The position numbers and the translations under genes are program-made. A model generated the notes under the pieces. The model searched no databases and was not told the DNA's origin. It saw only the letters and a list, made by a program, of their open reading frames with translations. A DNA stretch of 11,040 nucleotides from Pseudomonadota bacterium (GTDB lineage Bacteria > Pseudomonadota > Gammaproteobacteria > Xanthomonadales > Xanthomonadaceae): assembly GCA_023423605.1 (NCBI GenBank), contig JAFAFF010000330.1:1-11040 (forward strand). Direction: 5' to 3'. This document shows, piece after piece, positions 1 through 6,699 of the stretch (within the stretch, counting starts at the first letter, position 1; every line of letters begins with the position of its first letter).

Positions 1-573
1 GCTGCCGACGTGCACCTGGACGTCAGCGTGCCGGCCGAAGCGTGCCCGCTGGCGCTGGCGCCGACCTCCAGCACCACTGCGTCGCTGGCGATGGGCGATG
101 CGCTGGCCGTCGCGCTGCTGGACGCACGTGGCTTCACCGCTGACGATTTCGCCCGTTCGCACCCGGCCGGCAGCCTTGGCCGCCGCCTGCTGCTGCACAT
201 CACCGATGTCATGCACAGCGGCCAGGAACTGCCGCAGGTGGATGCCGACGCCAGCCTCAGCCAGGCACTGGTGGAAATGAGCCGCAAACGGCTGGGCATG
301 ACCGCCGTGGTGGATGCCAGCGGCGTGCTGATCGGCCTGTTCACCGATGGCGACCTGCGTCGTGCGCTGGACAGCGACCTGGACGTGCGCAGCGCGAAGA
401 TCGCCGATGTGATGACCCGCAACCCGCGCACCATCGGGGCCGACCAGCTGGCCGTGGAAGCCGCCCGGCTGATGGAGACCCAGCAGATCAACGGCCTGAT
501 CGTGGTGGATGACGCCGGACGGGCCGTCGGTGCGCTGAACATTCATGACCTGTTGCGGGCGCGGGTGGTTTAA
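1..573 (+). CDS. kdsD: D-arabinose-5-phosphate isomerase, 5' partial
   Basis: This enzyme interconverts D-ribulose 5-phosphate and D-arabinose 5-phosphate, the first committed step toward Kdo for the LPS core, in the cytosol. Only the C-terminal 190 residues are present; the frame is open from base 1, so the start and most of the SIS sugar-phosphate domain lie upstream. What remains is the end of the SIS domain with the motif RSHPAGSLG (His codon 160-162), which corresponds to the catalytic His193 region of E. coli KdsD (HPGG there, HPAG here). Two CBS domains follow, at about 205-375 (DVMHSG...FTDGDLRRAL) and 400-570 (DVMTRNP...HDLLRARVV), matching the E. coli protein closely to its last residues. 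It ends in TAA, 52 bp before kdsC, which acts later in the same pathway. A catabolic paralogue such as GutQ has similar architecture, but the kdsC/lpt context favours KdsD. Confidence 0.95.
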   Translation, partial: AADVHLDVSVPAEACPLALAPTSSTTASLAMGDALAVALLDARGFTADDFARSHPAGSLGRRLLLHITDVMHSGQELPQVDADASLSQALVEMSRKRLGMTAVVDASGVLIGLFTDGDLRRALDSDLDVRSAKIADVMTRNPRTIGADQLAVEAARLMETQQINGLIVVDDAGRAVGALNIHDLLRARVV

Positions 574-625
574 CCGAACACTGTCCGTCCCCATTCATCC
601 CTGACAGCCGAGAATCGACATCCTG

Positions 626-1174
626 ATGCCCTGGTCGCCCCTGCCCGCCTTCCCTGCCCACCTGCATGCCGTTGCGGCGCGCATCCGCATGGCCTGTTTC
701 GACGTGGACGGCACGCTCACCGATGGTCGGCTTTACTACGATCGGGACGGCAACGAGAGCAAGGCGTATTTCGTGCAGGATGGCCTGGGACTGAAACTGC
801 TGCAGCGGCACGGGATCCATCCGGTGCTGATCACCGCGCGCAACAGCCAGTCCGCGCTGAAGCGTGGAGCCGATCTCGGCATCGACACGCAGATCGCGGT
901 GGGCGACAAACTGGCCAGCGTGCAGGCACTGTGCGCCGAACATGGCATCGGCCTGGAGCAGGTGGCCTTCATGGGCGATGACCTGCCCGACCTGGCGCCG
1001 CTGTGCCGGGTCGGCCTGGCGGTGGCTCCGGCCAACGCGCATCCGTGGGTGGCCGAGCGCGTGCACTGGCGGACCGCTGCCGAAGGTGGCCGTGGCGCGG
1101 CGCGCGAACTGTGCGATGTGCTGCTGGCCGCGCAGGGGCGCGTCGATGCCGTGCTGGCGGAGTTCGGCGCATGA
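626..1174 (+). CDS. kdsC: 3-deoxy-D-manno-octulosonate 8-phosphate phosphatase (KdsC, HAD family)
   Basis: It hydrolyses Kdo 8-phosphate to Kdo and phosphate in the cytosol, supplying Kdo for lipid A-core assembly. The 182-residue protein is typical of KdsC, a tetrameric C0-type HAD phosphatase without a cap domain. HAD motif I is DVDGTLTDG, with nucleophile Asp26 and Asp28; motif II is the Thr of LITARNS (Thr70); the motif III Lys is in GDK (Lys95); motif IV is GDDLPD at 117-122, which binds magnesium. The ATG at 626 is the first that leaves a normal short lead before motif I. Its ribosome site is weak. The stop overlaps the lptC start as ATGA at 1171-1174, suggesting translational coupling of Kdo synthesis to LPS transport genes, an arrangement also known in enterobacteria. 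Confidence 0.96.
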   Translation: MPWSPLPAFPAHLHAVAARIRMACFDVDGTLTDGRLYYDRDGNESKAYFVQDGLGLKLLQRHGIHPVLITARNSQSALKRGADLGIDTQIAVGDKLASVQALCAEHGIGLEQVAFMGDDLPDLAPLCRVGLAVAPANAHPWVAERVHWRTAAEGGRGAARELCDVLLAAQGRVDAVLAEFGA

Positions 1175-1731
1175 ACTGGCGGACGATCATCGGTGCCGTG
1201 CTGCTGGTGGTGGCCGTGCTCAGCGGCTGGTCGCTGCTGCGCAACCGCGACAAGGGACCGCAGGCCATCGTCGACGACGGCAGCGTGGACTACGTGCTGC
1301 ACGATTTCCAGATCGTCGCGCTGGACGATCAGGGCCGCGAATCCACCACCCTGCGCGCGCCGCGGCTGGAACGCACCCGTGCCGACCAGACGCTCAACAT
1401 CGCCACCCCGGTATTCGAAATGCCCGACAAGGATGGCAACCACTGGACGCTGCGCAGCGACACCGGCTGGGTCAGCGCCAAGGGCGATGAACTGAAGCTG
1501 CGCGGCAACGTCAACGGCGACAGCCCGACCGTGGGCAGCACGCCGCCGACCACCTTCCGCACTACCCATCTGGATGTTTTTCCAAAGGAAGACAAGGCCC
1601 GCACCGATGCTCTGGTGACCATGACCCGCCCGGGCATGGAACAGAGCGGGGTGGGGTTCGAGGTGGATTCCAGGAACAACACGTATCATTTCCTGAGCCA
1701 GTCCAAGGGCCGTTACACGCCCCGGCGCTGA
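1171..1731 (+). CDS. lptC: LPS export system protein LptC
   Basis: LptC is the bitopic inner-membrane protein of the Lpt bridge. It accepts LPS from the LptB2FG transporter and passes it to LptA. The 186-residue product has a short cytoplasmic start (MNWRT), one transmembrane segment at about residues 6-23 (IIGAVLLVVAVLSGWSLL), and a periplasmic domain with the beta-rich pattern of the family (DYVLHDFQIVALDDQGR, then TLRAPRLERT). The start at 1171 is chosen because it overlaps the kdsC stop and places the hydrophobic segment at the N-terminus; an open frame continues upstream to 1003 but would add an arginine-rich sequence that overlaps kdsC. Sequence conservation in this family is low, so the call rests on topology, length and position between kdsC and lptA. 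Confidence 0.92.
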   Translation: MNWRTIIGAVLLVVAVLSGWSLLRNRDKGPQAIVDDGSVDYVLHDFQIVALDDQGRESTTLRAPRLERTRADQTLNIATPVFEMPDKDGNHWTLRSDTGWVSAKGDELKLRGNVNGDSPTVGSTPPTTFRTTHLDVFPKEDKARTDALVTMTRPGMEQSGVGFEVDSRNNTYHFLSQSKGRYTPRR

Positions 1732-1867
1732 CCCGATCGCGGTCCGGCCTGTCGACGCGCCCCTGGGCGTTGGCGCGGGAAGGACCGGCAACCACCGGCA
1801 CCTGCATCGCGTGCCGCCCCTTTCCGCCTGGCCTGTCCAGGCGCCCCACTCCGGCAGAACGGACAAG
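1732..1867 (+). other. lptC-lptA intergenic leader with two inverted repeats
   Basis: The 136 bp between lptC and lptA hold no gene. There is a nested inverted repeat: outer arms 1740-1745 (CGGTCC) and 1782-1787 (GGACCG), inner arms 1756-1761 (CGCGCC) and 1772-1777 (GGCGCG). A compact 7-bp hairpin follows, CGCCTGG (1825-1831) with CCAGGCG (1837-1843) around a 5-nt loop. Neither is followed by a T-run, so an intrinsic terminator is unlikely. The second hairpin lies 24 nt before the lptA ATG. A promoter or leader regulation of lptA is possible, since E. coli has a sigma-E promoter for lptA near the end of lptC, but I cannot identify promoter hexamers here. Confidence 0.45.
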
Positions 1868-2422
1868 ATGAAGACTCCCTTTGCAGCCCTTTTCGCGCTC
1901 AGCCTGCTGGTCCCCGCCTTCGCCGCCAGTGCGAAGTCTTCCGACCGCAACCAGCCGATGACCATCGACGCCGGCTCGCAGTCCGGCACCCTGGCCGGCG
2001 ACGGCAAGACCGTGCTGTCGCAGGGCGTGGTGATCACCCAGGGCAGCCTGGACCTGCGCGCCAACGATGCCGAGATCCACATCAAGGACGGCGAAGCGGT
2101 CCGCGCCATCTTCACCGGCAAACAGGCGAAGATGAAACAGCAGATGGACGACGGCACCTGGATGGATGCCACGGCCGACCGCATCGACTATGACATCACC
2201 GGTGAAATCATCACCCTGACCGGCAATTACAAGGTCACCAGCGCGCGCGGCACCAACGCCGGCCAGCGCATGGTCTACAACACCCGCAGCGGCGAAATGA
2301 ACAGCGGTGGCGATGGCAGCCGCGTGCGCACCGTCATCCAGCCGAAGAACAAGGCGCCGGCCACCACCCAGCCGGCCACCCAGCCCGCTGCGCGTCCGGC
2401 GAACCAGGGGAGCGGCAAGTAA
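1868..2422 (+). CDS. lptA: LPS transport periplasmic protein LptA
   Basis: LptA forms the periplasmic oligomeric bridge that carries LPS from LptC to the outer-membrane LptD/E complex. The 184-residue precursor has a clear Sec signal peptide ([21 protein letters not shown]), probably cleaved near residues 20-22. The OstA/LptA beta-jellyroll domain follows: [59 protein letters not shown], and a C-terminal segment with [13 protein letters not shown]. The last 20 or so residues are a low-complexity Pro/Thr/Ala/Gln tail with a QPATQPA repeat, likely disordered. The ATG at 1868 is preferred over an in-frame GTG at 1811, which would put 19 polar residues ahead of the signal peptide. The stop overlaps lptB by one base (TAATG). 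Confidence 0.95.
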   Translation: MKTPFAALFALSLLVPAFAASAKSSDRNQPMTIDAGSQSGTLAGDGKTVLSQGVVITQGSLDLRANDAEIHIKDGEAVRAIFTGKQAKMKQQMDDGTWMDATADRIDYDITGEIITLTGNYKVTSARGTNAGQRMVYNTRSGEMNSGGDGSRVRTVIQPKNKAPATTQPATQPAARPANQGSGK

Positions 2423-3141
2423 TGCTCGTCGCCAAGGGCCTGCGCAAGAGCTACAAGCAGCGCGAAGTGGTCAAGGATTTCGGCCTGACCCTGGACGCCG
2501 GTGAAGTGGTCGGCCTGCTGGGACCCAACGGCGCCGGCAAGACCACCTGCTTCTACATGATCGTCGGCCTGGTGGCCGCCGATGCCGGCAGCATCGTGCT
2601 GGATGGCAAGGACATCACCAGCGACCCGATGTATACCCGCGCCAAGCAGGGCGTGGGCTACCTGCCACAGGAGCCCTCGGTGTTCCGCAAGCTCACCGTG
2701 GCCGACAACATCCGCCTGGTGCTGGAACTGCGCGAAGACCTGGACCGCGCCGGACGCGAGCGCGAACTGGCCAGCCTGCTCGACGAACTGCAGCTGGGGC
2801 ACGTTGCCGAACAGCTCGGCGCCAGCCTGTCCGGTGGCGAACGCCGGCGCTGCGAGATCGCCCGCGCGCTGGCCGCGCAGCCACGGCTGATCCTGCTGGA
2901 TGAGCCGTTCGCCGGCGTCGATCCCATTTCCGTGGGTGAGATCCAGCGCATCGTGACCCATCTGAAACAGCGTGGCATCGGCGTGCTGATCACCGACCAC
3001 AATGTCCGCGAGACCTTGGGAATCTGCGACCGTGCGTATATCCTCGCCGAGGGTACGGTGCTCGCCCAGGGCGCGCCTGCGGATCTGCTGGAAAACGCAG
3101 ATGTCCGCCGCGTCTATCTGGGAGATTCCTTCAAGCTGTAA
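2422..3141 (+). CDS. lptB: LPS export ABC transporter ATPase LptB
   Basis: LptB is the cytoplasmic ATPase that, as a dimer with LptF and LptG, extracts LPS from the inner membrane. All ABC motifs are intact in the 239-residue protein: Walker [10 protein letters not shown] at 34-42 (Lys40), Q-loop Gln83 in YLPQEPS, signature LSGGERRR at 136-143, Walker B LILLDEP with catalytic Glu161, and switch His193 in LITDHN. These sit at a two-residue offset from E. coli LptB. A purine-rich ribosome site (AGGGGAG, 2406-2412) lies inside the end of lptA, and the ATG overlaps the lptA stop, so the two are probably translated in concert. LptF and LptG are not in the window; in most Gammaproteobacteria they are encoded elsewhere. 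Confidence 0.97.
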   Translation: MLVAKGLRKSYKQREVVKDFGLTLDAGEVVGLLGPNGAGKTTCFYMIVGLVAADAGSIVLDGKDITSDPMYTRAKQGVGYLPQEPSVFRKLTVADNIRLVLELREDLDRAGRERELASLLDELQLGHVAEQLGASLSGGERRRCEIARALAAQPRLILLDEPFAGVDPISVGEIQRIVTHLKQRGIGVLITDHNVRETLGICDRAYILAEGTVLAQGAPADLLENADVRRVYLGDSFKL

Positions 3142-3182
3142 GGGAGGGCCGCCGAACCCTTCTTTCCCAGTTCGGCGGTGGC
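3141..3182 (+). promoter_or_regulatory. rpoN leader: Shine-Dalgarno plus stable hairpin
   Basis: The 41-bp gap between lptB and rpoN contains AGGGAGG (3141-3147), a strong Shine-Dalgarno sharing its first base with the lptB stop codon. Then comes a perfect 9-bp inverted repeat, CCGCCGAAC (3149-3157) and GTTCGGCGG (3170-3178), around a pyrimidine-rich 12-nt loop. The rpoN ATG is 4 nt past the hairpin. Unfolded, the GGAGG core is 35 nt from the ATG, too far to work normally; folded, the effective distance is about 5 nt. The only other candidate ribosome site, GGCGG at 3174-3178, is buried in the stem. There is no T-run, so it is not an intrinsic terminator. A translational role is inferred. Confidence 0.6.
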
Positions 3183-4637
3183 ATGAAAACGCGGTTGCAG
3201 ACATCGATGGGGCAACACCTGGTGATGACGCCGCAGCTGCGGCAGGCCATCCGGCTCCTGCAGATGTCCACCACCGAGCTGGATGCGGAAATCGCCGAGG
3301 CGGTGGAAAGCAACCCCCTGCTGGACTGGGCCGACGAAGCGCAGGCTTCACCGCTGCCGGGCGCGGACAGCCCGCCTTCCAGCGCTGACGGCAGCACCGC
3401 CGAAGGCAACGATGACGGTGGGTTGCAGGAGGATTCCGGATCGCCCGGCGACGACTGGGCGCCCTCGGAAGTGGACTGGCGTACTCCCGGCAACGGCGGT
3501 TCGTTCGACGATGACGATGCCGGCAGCGCGGCCGAACGCGTGGCCGAAACCGAAACCCTGGCCGATCACCTGCTGTGGCAGCTGCACCTGTCGCCGCTTC
3601 CAGCGCGCGACCGCAGCATCGGCGCTGCCCTGATCGATGCCCTGGACGACAACGGCTACCTGCGCGAAACGCTGGCGGACATCGCCGCGACACTGCTGCC
3701 GGATGTGCACGCAGGGGAAGACGAGATTCTCACCGTGCTGCACCAGATCCAGCGGTTCGATCCCGTGGGCGTCGGTGCACGCGATCTCGGCGAATGCCTG
3801 CTGCTGCAACTGGACATCCTGCCAGCGGATACTGCCGGCCTGGCGCTGGCGCGGCAGATCGCCGCCGGTCCGCTGGAGAAACTGCCACGCAGCGGCGTGA
3901 GCGGTGTGGCCCAGGAACTCAGGCAGCCGCTGCAGGACGTGGAAACCGCGGTGGCACTGCTGCGTTCGCTGGACCCGCGCCCCGGCAGCCAGATAGCGCC
4001 CTTTTCCCAGGACACCTACGTGGTGCCGGATGTGGTGGTCTGGCGCCAGAACGGCGTCTGGCGGGCCGCGCTTGCCGGCCATGCGGGGCCGAAGGTGGTC
4101 ATCCACCGCGGCTACGAGCAGATGATCCGCCGCTGCGGCGCGGCCGACGCCGGGTATCTCAGAACCCACCTGCAGGAGGCCCGCTGGCTGCTGAAGGGGC
4201 TGGAAGCCCGCGGCGAAACTCTGCTGCGGGTGGTCGGCAGCCTGCTCCAGCACCAGGCCGGGTTCCTGGAATTCGGCGCCCAGGCCCTGCGCCCGCTCAC
4301 CCTGCGCGGTATCGCCGGCGAGCTGGGCCTGCACGAATCCACCGTGTCGCGGGCCATCGCCCGCAAGCATGTGCGCACGCCACGCGGCACCCTGCCCCTG
4401 CGCGCGTTCTTCGCCTCGGGCATTGATACCGAAAGCGGCGGCGAAGCCTCCAGCACCGCCATCCAGGCCATGATCCGCCGGCTCATCGACGACGAGAACC
4501 CGCGCAAGCCGCTTTCTGACGCCAAGCTTGCTGACCTGCTGAAGAGCGCAGGTATCCCGGTGGCGCGGCGGACCGTAGCGAAGTATCGTGAAGCCATGAA
4601 CATTTCCGCCTCCCACGAGAGAGTCAGGATCGCTTGA
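3183..4637 (+). CDS. rpoN: RNA polymerase sigma-54 factor RpoN
   Basis: Sigma-54 directs RNA polymerase to -24/-12 promoters and needs AAA+ activators to melt DNA. The 484-residue protein has the full layout. Region I (about 1-48) matches E. coli closely through QLRQAIRLLQ and ESNPLLDW. Region II (about 50-125) is acidic and low-complexity. The core-binding region III follows, then a helix-turn-helix at about 373-410 (LRGIAGELGLHESTVSRAIA), and the RpoN box ARRTVAKYRE at 461-470. The ATG at 3183 matches the conserved N-terminus, fixing the start despite the hairpin in front of it. Xanthomonads commonly carry a second rpoN in the flagellar cluster; this copy, beside lptB, hpf and ptsN, has the ancestral proteobacterial neighbourhood. 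Confidence 0.98.
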   Translation: MKTRLQTSMGQHLVMTPQLRQAIRLLQMSTTELDAEIAEAVESNPLLDWADEAQASPLPGADSPPSSADGSTAEGNDDGGLQEDSGSPGDDWAPSEVDWRTPGNGGSFDDDDAGSAAERVAETETLADHLLWQLHLSPLPARDRSIGAALIDALDDNGYLRETLADIAATLLPDVHAGEDEILTVLHQIQRFDPVGVGARDLGECLLLQLDILPADTAGLALARQIAAGPLEKLPRSGVSGVAQELRQPLQDVETAVALLRSLDPRPGSQIAPFSQDTYVVPDVVVWRQNGVWRAALAGHAGPKVVIHRGYEQMIRRCGAADAGYLRTHLQEARWLLKGLEARGETLLRVVGSLLQHQAGFLEFGAQALRPLTLRGIAGELGLHESTVSRAIARKHVRTPRGTLPLRAFFASGIDTESGGEASSTAIQAMIRRLIDDENPRKPLSDAKLADLLKSAGIPVARRTVAKYREAMNISASHERVRIA

Positions 4638-4680
4638 CGCGTACCGCGCCGGCGGAGAGGTTCATTGGCAAATCCGAATA

Positions 4681-4686
4681 AAGGAG
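4681..4686 (+). promoter_or_regulatory. Strong ribosome binding site of hpf
   Basis: AAGGAG lies 7 nt before the hpf ATG, in an AT-richer patch of the 56-bp rpoN-hpf gap. It is one of the clearest canonical sites in the window and fits a highly expressed small protein. A promoter may also lie in this gap, but I see no convincing hexamers. Confidence 0.75.
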
Positions 4687-4693
4687 AAACCCG

Positions 4694-5026
4694 ATGCGCA
4701 TTGAAACGTTTGGCAAAGATGTCGAAGTCACCCCTGCCCTGCAGGACTACGTGGAAACGAAGCTTTCACGCGCCGGCAAGCACTTCGGGGAACATTGCGA
4801 AACTCGGGTCACGCTGAAGCTGCAGAACAAGAACGAACACCACGTCGACGCCACCGCAAACATTCCCGGGCACACCCTGCATGCGGAGGCCACCGGCCAG
4901 ACCATGTACGCGGCCATCGACATCCTGGCCGACAAGCTGGACCGGCTGCTGACGGCAGAAAAGGAAAAGAAGACGCAGAAGCAACAGGCCCACGGACAGC
5001 TCCCGGTGGGCGACAATGCGGGCTGA
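4694..5026 (+). CDS. hpf: Ribosome hibernation promoting factor, short form
   Basis: HPF binds the 30S decoding region in stationary phase and, in its short form with RMF, promotes 100S ribosome dimers. The 110-residue protein has the single beta-alpha-beta-beta-beta-alpha domain of the family: MRIETFGKDVEVTPALQDYV, RVTLKLQNKNEHHVDATANI, then TMYAAIDILADKLDRLL. It lacks the C-terminal dimerisation domain of long HPF. A Lys/Gln-rich tail (KEKKTQKQQ, about 91-99) extends past the E. coli HPF length. It sits between rpoN and ptsN as in many proteobacteria, where it was once called a sigma-54 modulation protein; that older name is probably not its function. RaiA/YfiA is the main alternative, but the rpoN linkage favours Hpf. 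Confidence 0.94.
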   Translation: MRIETFGKDVEVTPALQDYVETKLSRAGKHFGEHCETRVTLKLQNKNEHHVDATANIPGHTLHAEATGQTMYAAIDILADKLDRLLTAEKEKKTQKQQAHGQLPVGDNAG

Positions 5027-5047
5027 TGCCTTCGTTCCTTTCCTGAC

Positions 5048-5500
5048 ATGCCCCTGACCGACCTGATGGCGGCCGTGCAGACCCAGGTCTGCACGGCTGA
5101 CGACCGCGACAGCGTGCTGCTGACCGCCGCCCAGCTGCTGGCCTGCCGCCAGGCCAACGCGGCCGAAATCCATCACAACCTGTGCGAACGCGAGGCGCTG
5201 GGCAGCACCGCGATCGGCCACGGCGTGGCCATCCCGCACGGCCGCGCCCCCGCGCTGGAACGCCCCCGCGGTGCGCTGCTGAAACTGCAGGCACCGGTTG
5301 ATTTCGGTGGTGATGAACCGGTCGACCTGGTGTTCGCCATCGCCGTTCCCGCCCATTACACCCACCAGCACCTGATGCTGCTGTCCGAACTGGCCGAACT
5401 GTTTTCCGAACCGGCCATCCGCCAGGCGCTGCGCGATGCGCCGGATGCCCAGGCCCTGCGCACCATCATCGATTTCCCGCCACCGGCGAGCGCCGCATGA
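5048..5500 (+). CDS. ptsN: PTS-Ntr EIIA component PtsN
   Basis: EIIANtr is the terminal phosphoacceptor of the nitrogen-related phosphotransferase relay. It transports no sugar; in other bacteria its phosphorylation state regulates potassium uptake, stress responses and nitrogen metabolism. The 150-residue protein has the fructose/mannitol EIIA fold, with the phosphorylatable His64 in the motif [10 protein letters not shown] and a conserved segment [19 protein letters not shown]. The start has no recognisable ribosome site (the 21 bp after hpf are pyrimidine-rich), so expression may depend on coupling to hpf. Its stop overlaps hprK as ATGA (5497-5500). The phosphate donor is probably the HPr encoded at 8086 or a separate NPr not in this window. 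Confidence 0.95.
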   Translation: MPLTDLMAAVQTQVCTADDRDSVLLTAAQLLACRQANAAEIHHNLCEREALGSTAIGHGVAIPHGRAPALERPRGALLKLQAPVDFGGDEPVDLVFAIAVPAHYTHQHLMLLSELAELFSEPAIRQALRDAPDAQALRTIIDFPPPASAA

Positions 5501-6447
5501 ATACCAGCATCACCGCCCGCGAACTGTTCGACCAGCAGCGCGACCGGCTGGCCCTGCGCTGGGTGGCCGGGCAGAAGGGCGAAAGACGCGAGTTGGAGGC
5601 CGGCAACACCATGTCGCGCCGCCCGTCGCTGGCCGGGTATCTCAACGCCATCTATCCGAACAAGGTGCAGATTCTCGGCACCGAAGAACTGACCTGGCTG
5701 GACTCGCTGGATTCCCGCCAACGCTGGGAAACCATCGAGCGGATCATGCAGTCGCACCCGCTGGCGCTGGTGATCACCCGCAACCAGCCCTGCCCGGAAG
5801 ACCTGCGCGCGGCCGCGGACGAATCGCAGACACCACTGTGGCTTTCGCCCAAGCGCGGCCATGAACTGCTCAACCACCTGTCCTACCACCTGGCGCGAAC
5901 GCTGGCACCGCGGGTGATCCTGCATGGCGTGTTCATGGAGATCTATTCCATCGGCGTGCTGATCACCGGCGAAGCGGGATCGGGCAAGAGCGAACTGGCG
6001 CTGGAACTGCTCAGCCGTGGCCATCGGCTGGTGGCCGACGACGCGCCGGAATTCACCCAGATCGCCCCGGACGTGCTGGATGGCACCTGCCCGGAGCTGC
6101 TGCAGGACCTGCTGGAAGTACGCGGCCTGGGCGTGCTGAACATACGCGAGATGTTCGGTGACACGGCTGTAAAGAAGAACAAGTACCTTCGCCTGATCGT
6201 CCACCTGACCAAGCCGATGACCGAGCCGAGCGCGTATGGCTACGAACGCCTGACCGGCGATTCCGGCACCCGCCACGTGCTGGACCTGGATGTGCCGCTG
6301 ATCACCCTGCCGGTGATGCCCGGACGCAACCTGTCGGTGCTGACCGAAGCGGCCACGCGCCTGCACATACTGCGCACCAAGGGCATCGATCCGGCGGCGA
6401 TGTTCATCGCCCGCCACAGCAACCTGCTGGAACGTCGAACGCCATGA
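5497..6447 (+). CDS. hprK: HPr kinase/phosphorylase
   Basis: HprK phosphorylates HPr at Ser46 with ATP or pyrophosphate and can reverse the reaction. In proteobacteria that lack sugar permeases it is thought to tune a regulatory PTS. The 316-residue protein has the N-terminal DRTGG-like domain (about 1-130) and a C-terminal kinase domain with His143 in [12 protein letters not shown], Walker A GEAGSGKS at 158-165, the acidic pair Asp181-Asp182 in VADDA, and the family signature [11 protein letters not shown] at 206-216. All expected catalytic elements are present. It overlaps ptsN by 4 nt. A substrate HPr with an intact Ser46 is encoded about 1.6 kb downstream. Its TGA is overlapped by an ATG that opens the repeat-derived frame described at 6456. 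Confidence 0.97.
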   Translation: MNTSITARELFDQQRDRLALRWVAGQKGERRELEAGNTMSRRPSLAGYLNAIYPNKVQILGTEELTWLDSLDSRQRWETIERIMQSHPLALVITRNQPCPEDLRAAADESQTPLWLSPKRGHELLNHLSYHLARTLAPRVILHGVFMEIYSIGVLITGEAGSGKSELALELLSRGHRLVADDAPEFTQIAPDVLDGTCPELLQDLLEVRGLGVLNIREMFGDTAVKKNKYLRLIVHLTKPMTEPSAYGYERLTGDSGTRHVLDLDVPLITLPVMPGRNLSVLTEAATRLHILRTKGIDPAAMFIARHSNLLERRTP

Positions 6448-6455
6448 CACGCGTG

Positions 6456-6605
6456 GCGGGTCCCCTGCTGGCGGGTTCCCTGCCTGTGGGTTCCATGCTT
6501 GGTGGCCCCCTGCTGATGGATCACATGCCTGTGGGTCCCCTGTTGGTGGATCACATCCCGGCTGGCCCCCTGCTGATGGATCACATCCCGGGTGGCCCCC
6601 TGCTG
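6456..6605 (+). repeat. Tandem array of ten 15-bp units
   Basis: Ten consecutive 15-bp units start 9 bp after the hprK stop, with no spacers. Two alternating types form a 30-bp higher-order repeat from 6501: type A, such as GGTGGCCCCCTGCTG (6501, 6591) and GTGGGTCCCCTGTTG (6531), and type B, such as ATGGATCACATCCCG (6576) and GTGGATCACATCCCG (6546). The first three units (6456, 6471, 6486) are variant A types. The next unit in phase, at 6606, begins GTGGGTGACG and runs into the palindromic module. Since 15 bp is five codons, a frame stays open across the array: 6444-6656, 70 residues of pentapeptides such as AGPLL and MDHIP, starting at an ATG that overlaps the hprK stop. I do not call it a gene: it has no ribosome site and the composition is explained by the repeat. 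Confidence 0.9.
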
Positions 6606-6641
6606 GTGGGTGACGACCGTTGGTCGTCACTTCTCTTGCCC
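6605..6641 (+). repeat. REP-like palindromic module, copy 1
   Basis: A GGTGG head leads into a 9-bp perfect inverted repeat, GTGACGACC (6610-6618) and GGTCGTCAC (6622-6630), with a 3-nt GTT loop. The whole 37-bp module matches 10176-10212 at 35 of 37 positions, including 11 bases beyond the hairpin. A short G-rich head followed by an imperfect or perfect palindrome is the style of bacterial REP elements; S. maltophilia is known for large families of these (SMAG), usually with a GTAG head. The family name here is uncertain. Confidence 0.8.
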
Positions 6642-6699
6642 ACCTCCGCCCCCTGACCTGCCCCCCCGCTTCCCGAGCCACCCGAGAACCGCACCCGCC
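6631..6699 (+). other. C-rich, G-poor leader before rapZ
   Basis: Counting 6631-6700 gives 40 C, 11 G, 10 T and 9 A, against a roughly balanced C and G in the flanking genes. This C>G bias, with little self-complementarity, resembles a Rho-utilisation region. There is no good Shine-Dalgarno; GAGA at 6684-6687 is 12 nt from the rapZ ATG. Whether Rho acts here is inference. Confidence 0.3.

Noticed and set aside
1673..1696. Sigma-E-like promoter (GGAACAA ... TCCTGA) at the end of lptC
   Set aside because: The gap between the two elements is about 11-12 bp, shorter than the usual 15-17, and both match poorly.
1811..1867. GTG at 1811 as the lptA start
   Set aside because: It would put 19 polar residues before a clean signal peptide and pass through the hairpin at 1825-1843.
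736..2184. 482-residue open frame on the - strand over kdsC, lptC and lptA
   Set aside because: Arg/Ala/Ser-rich, no motif, entirely antisense to genes supported by motifs and length.
2275..4616. Two long - strand frames (472 and 422 residues) opposite lptB and rpoN
   Set aside because: Both are antisense shadows of genes with complete active-site or DNA-binding motifs.
4665..4680. Sigma-54 -24/-12 site before hpf (TTGGCA)
   Set aside because: There is no TTGCA-like -12 element at the required spacing; the following bases are GAATA.
6456..6641. CRISPR array
   Set aside because: The units are contiguous with no unique spacers, the units are only 15 bp, and no cas gene is near.
6592..6699. 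Upstream ATG of rapZ at 6592
   Set aside because: It would add 36 residues of proline-rich sequence encoded by the repeat and the C-rich leader; E. coli RapZ starts close to the Walker A motif, as with the ATG at 6700.
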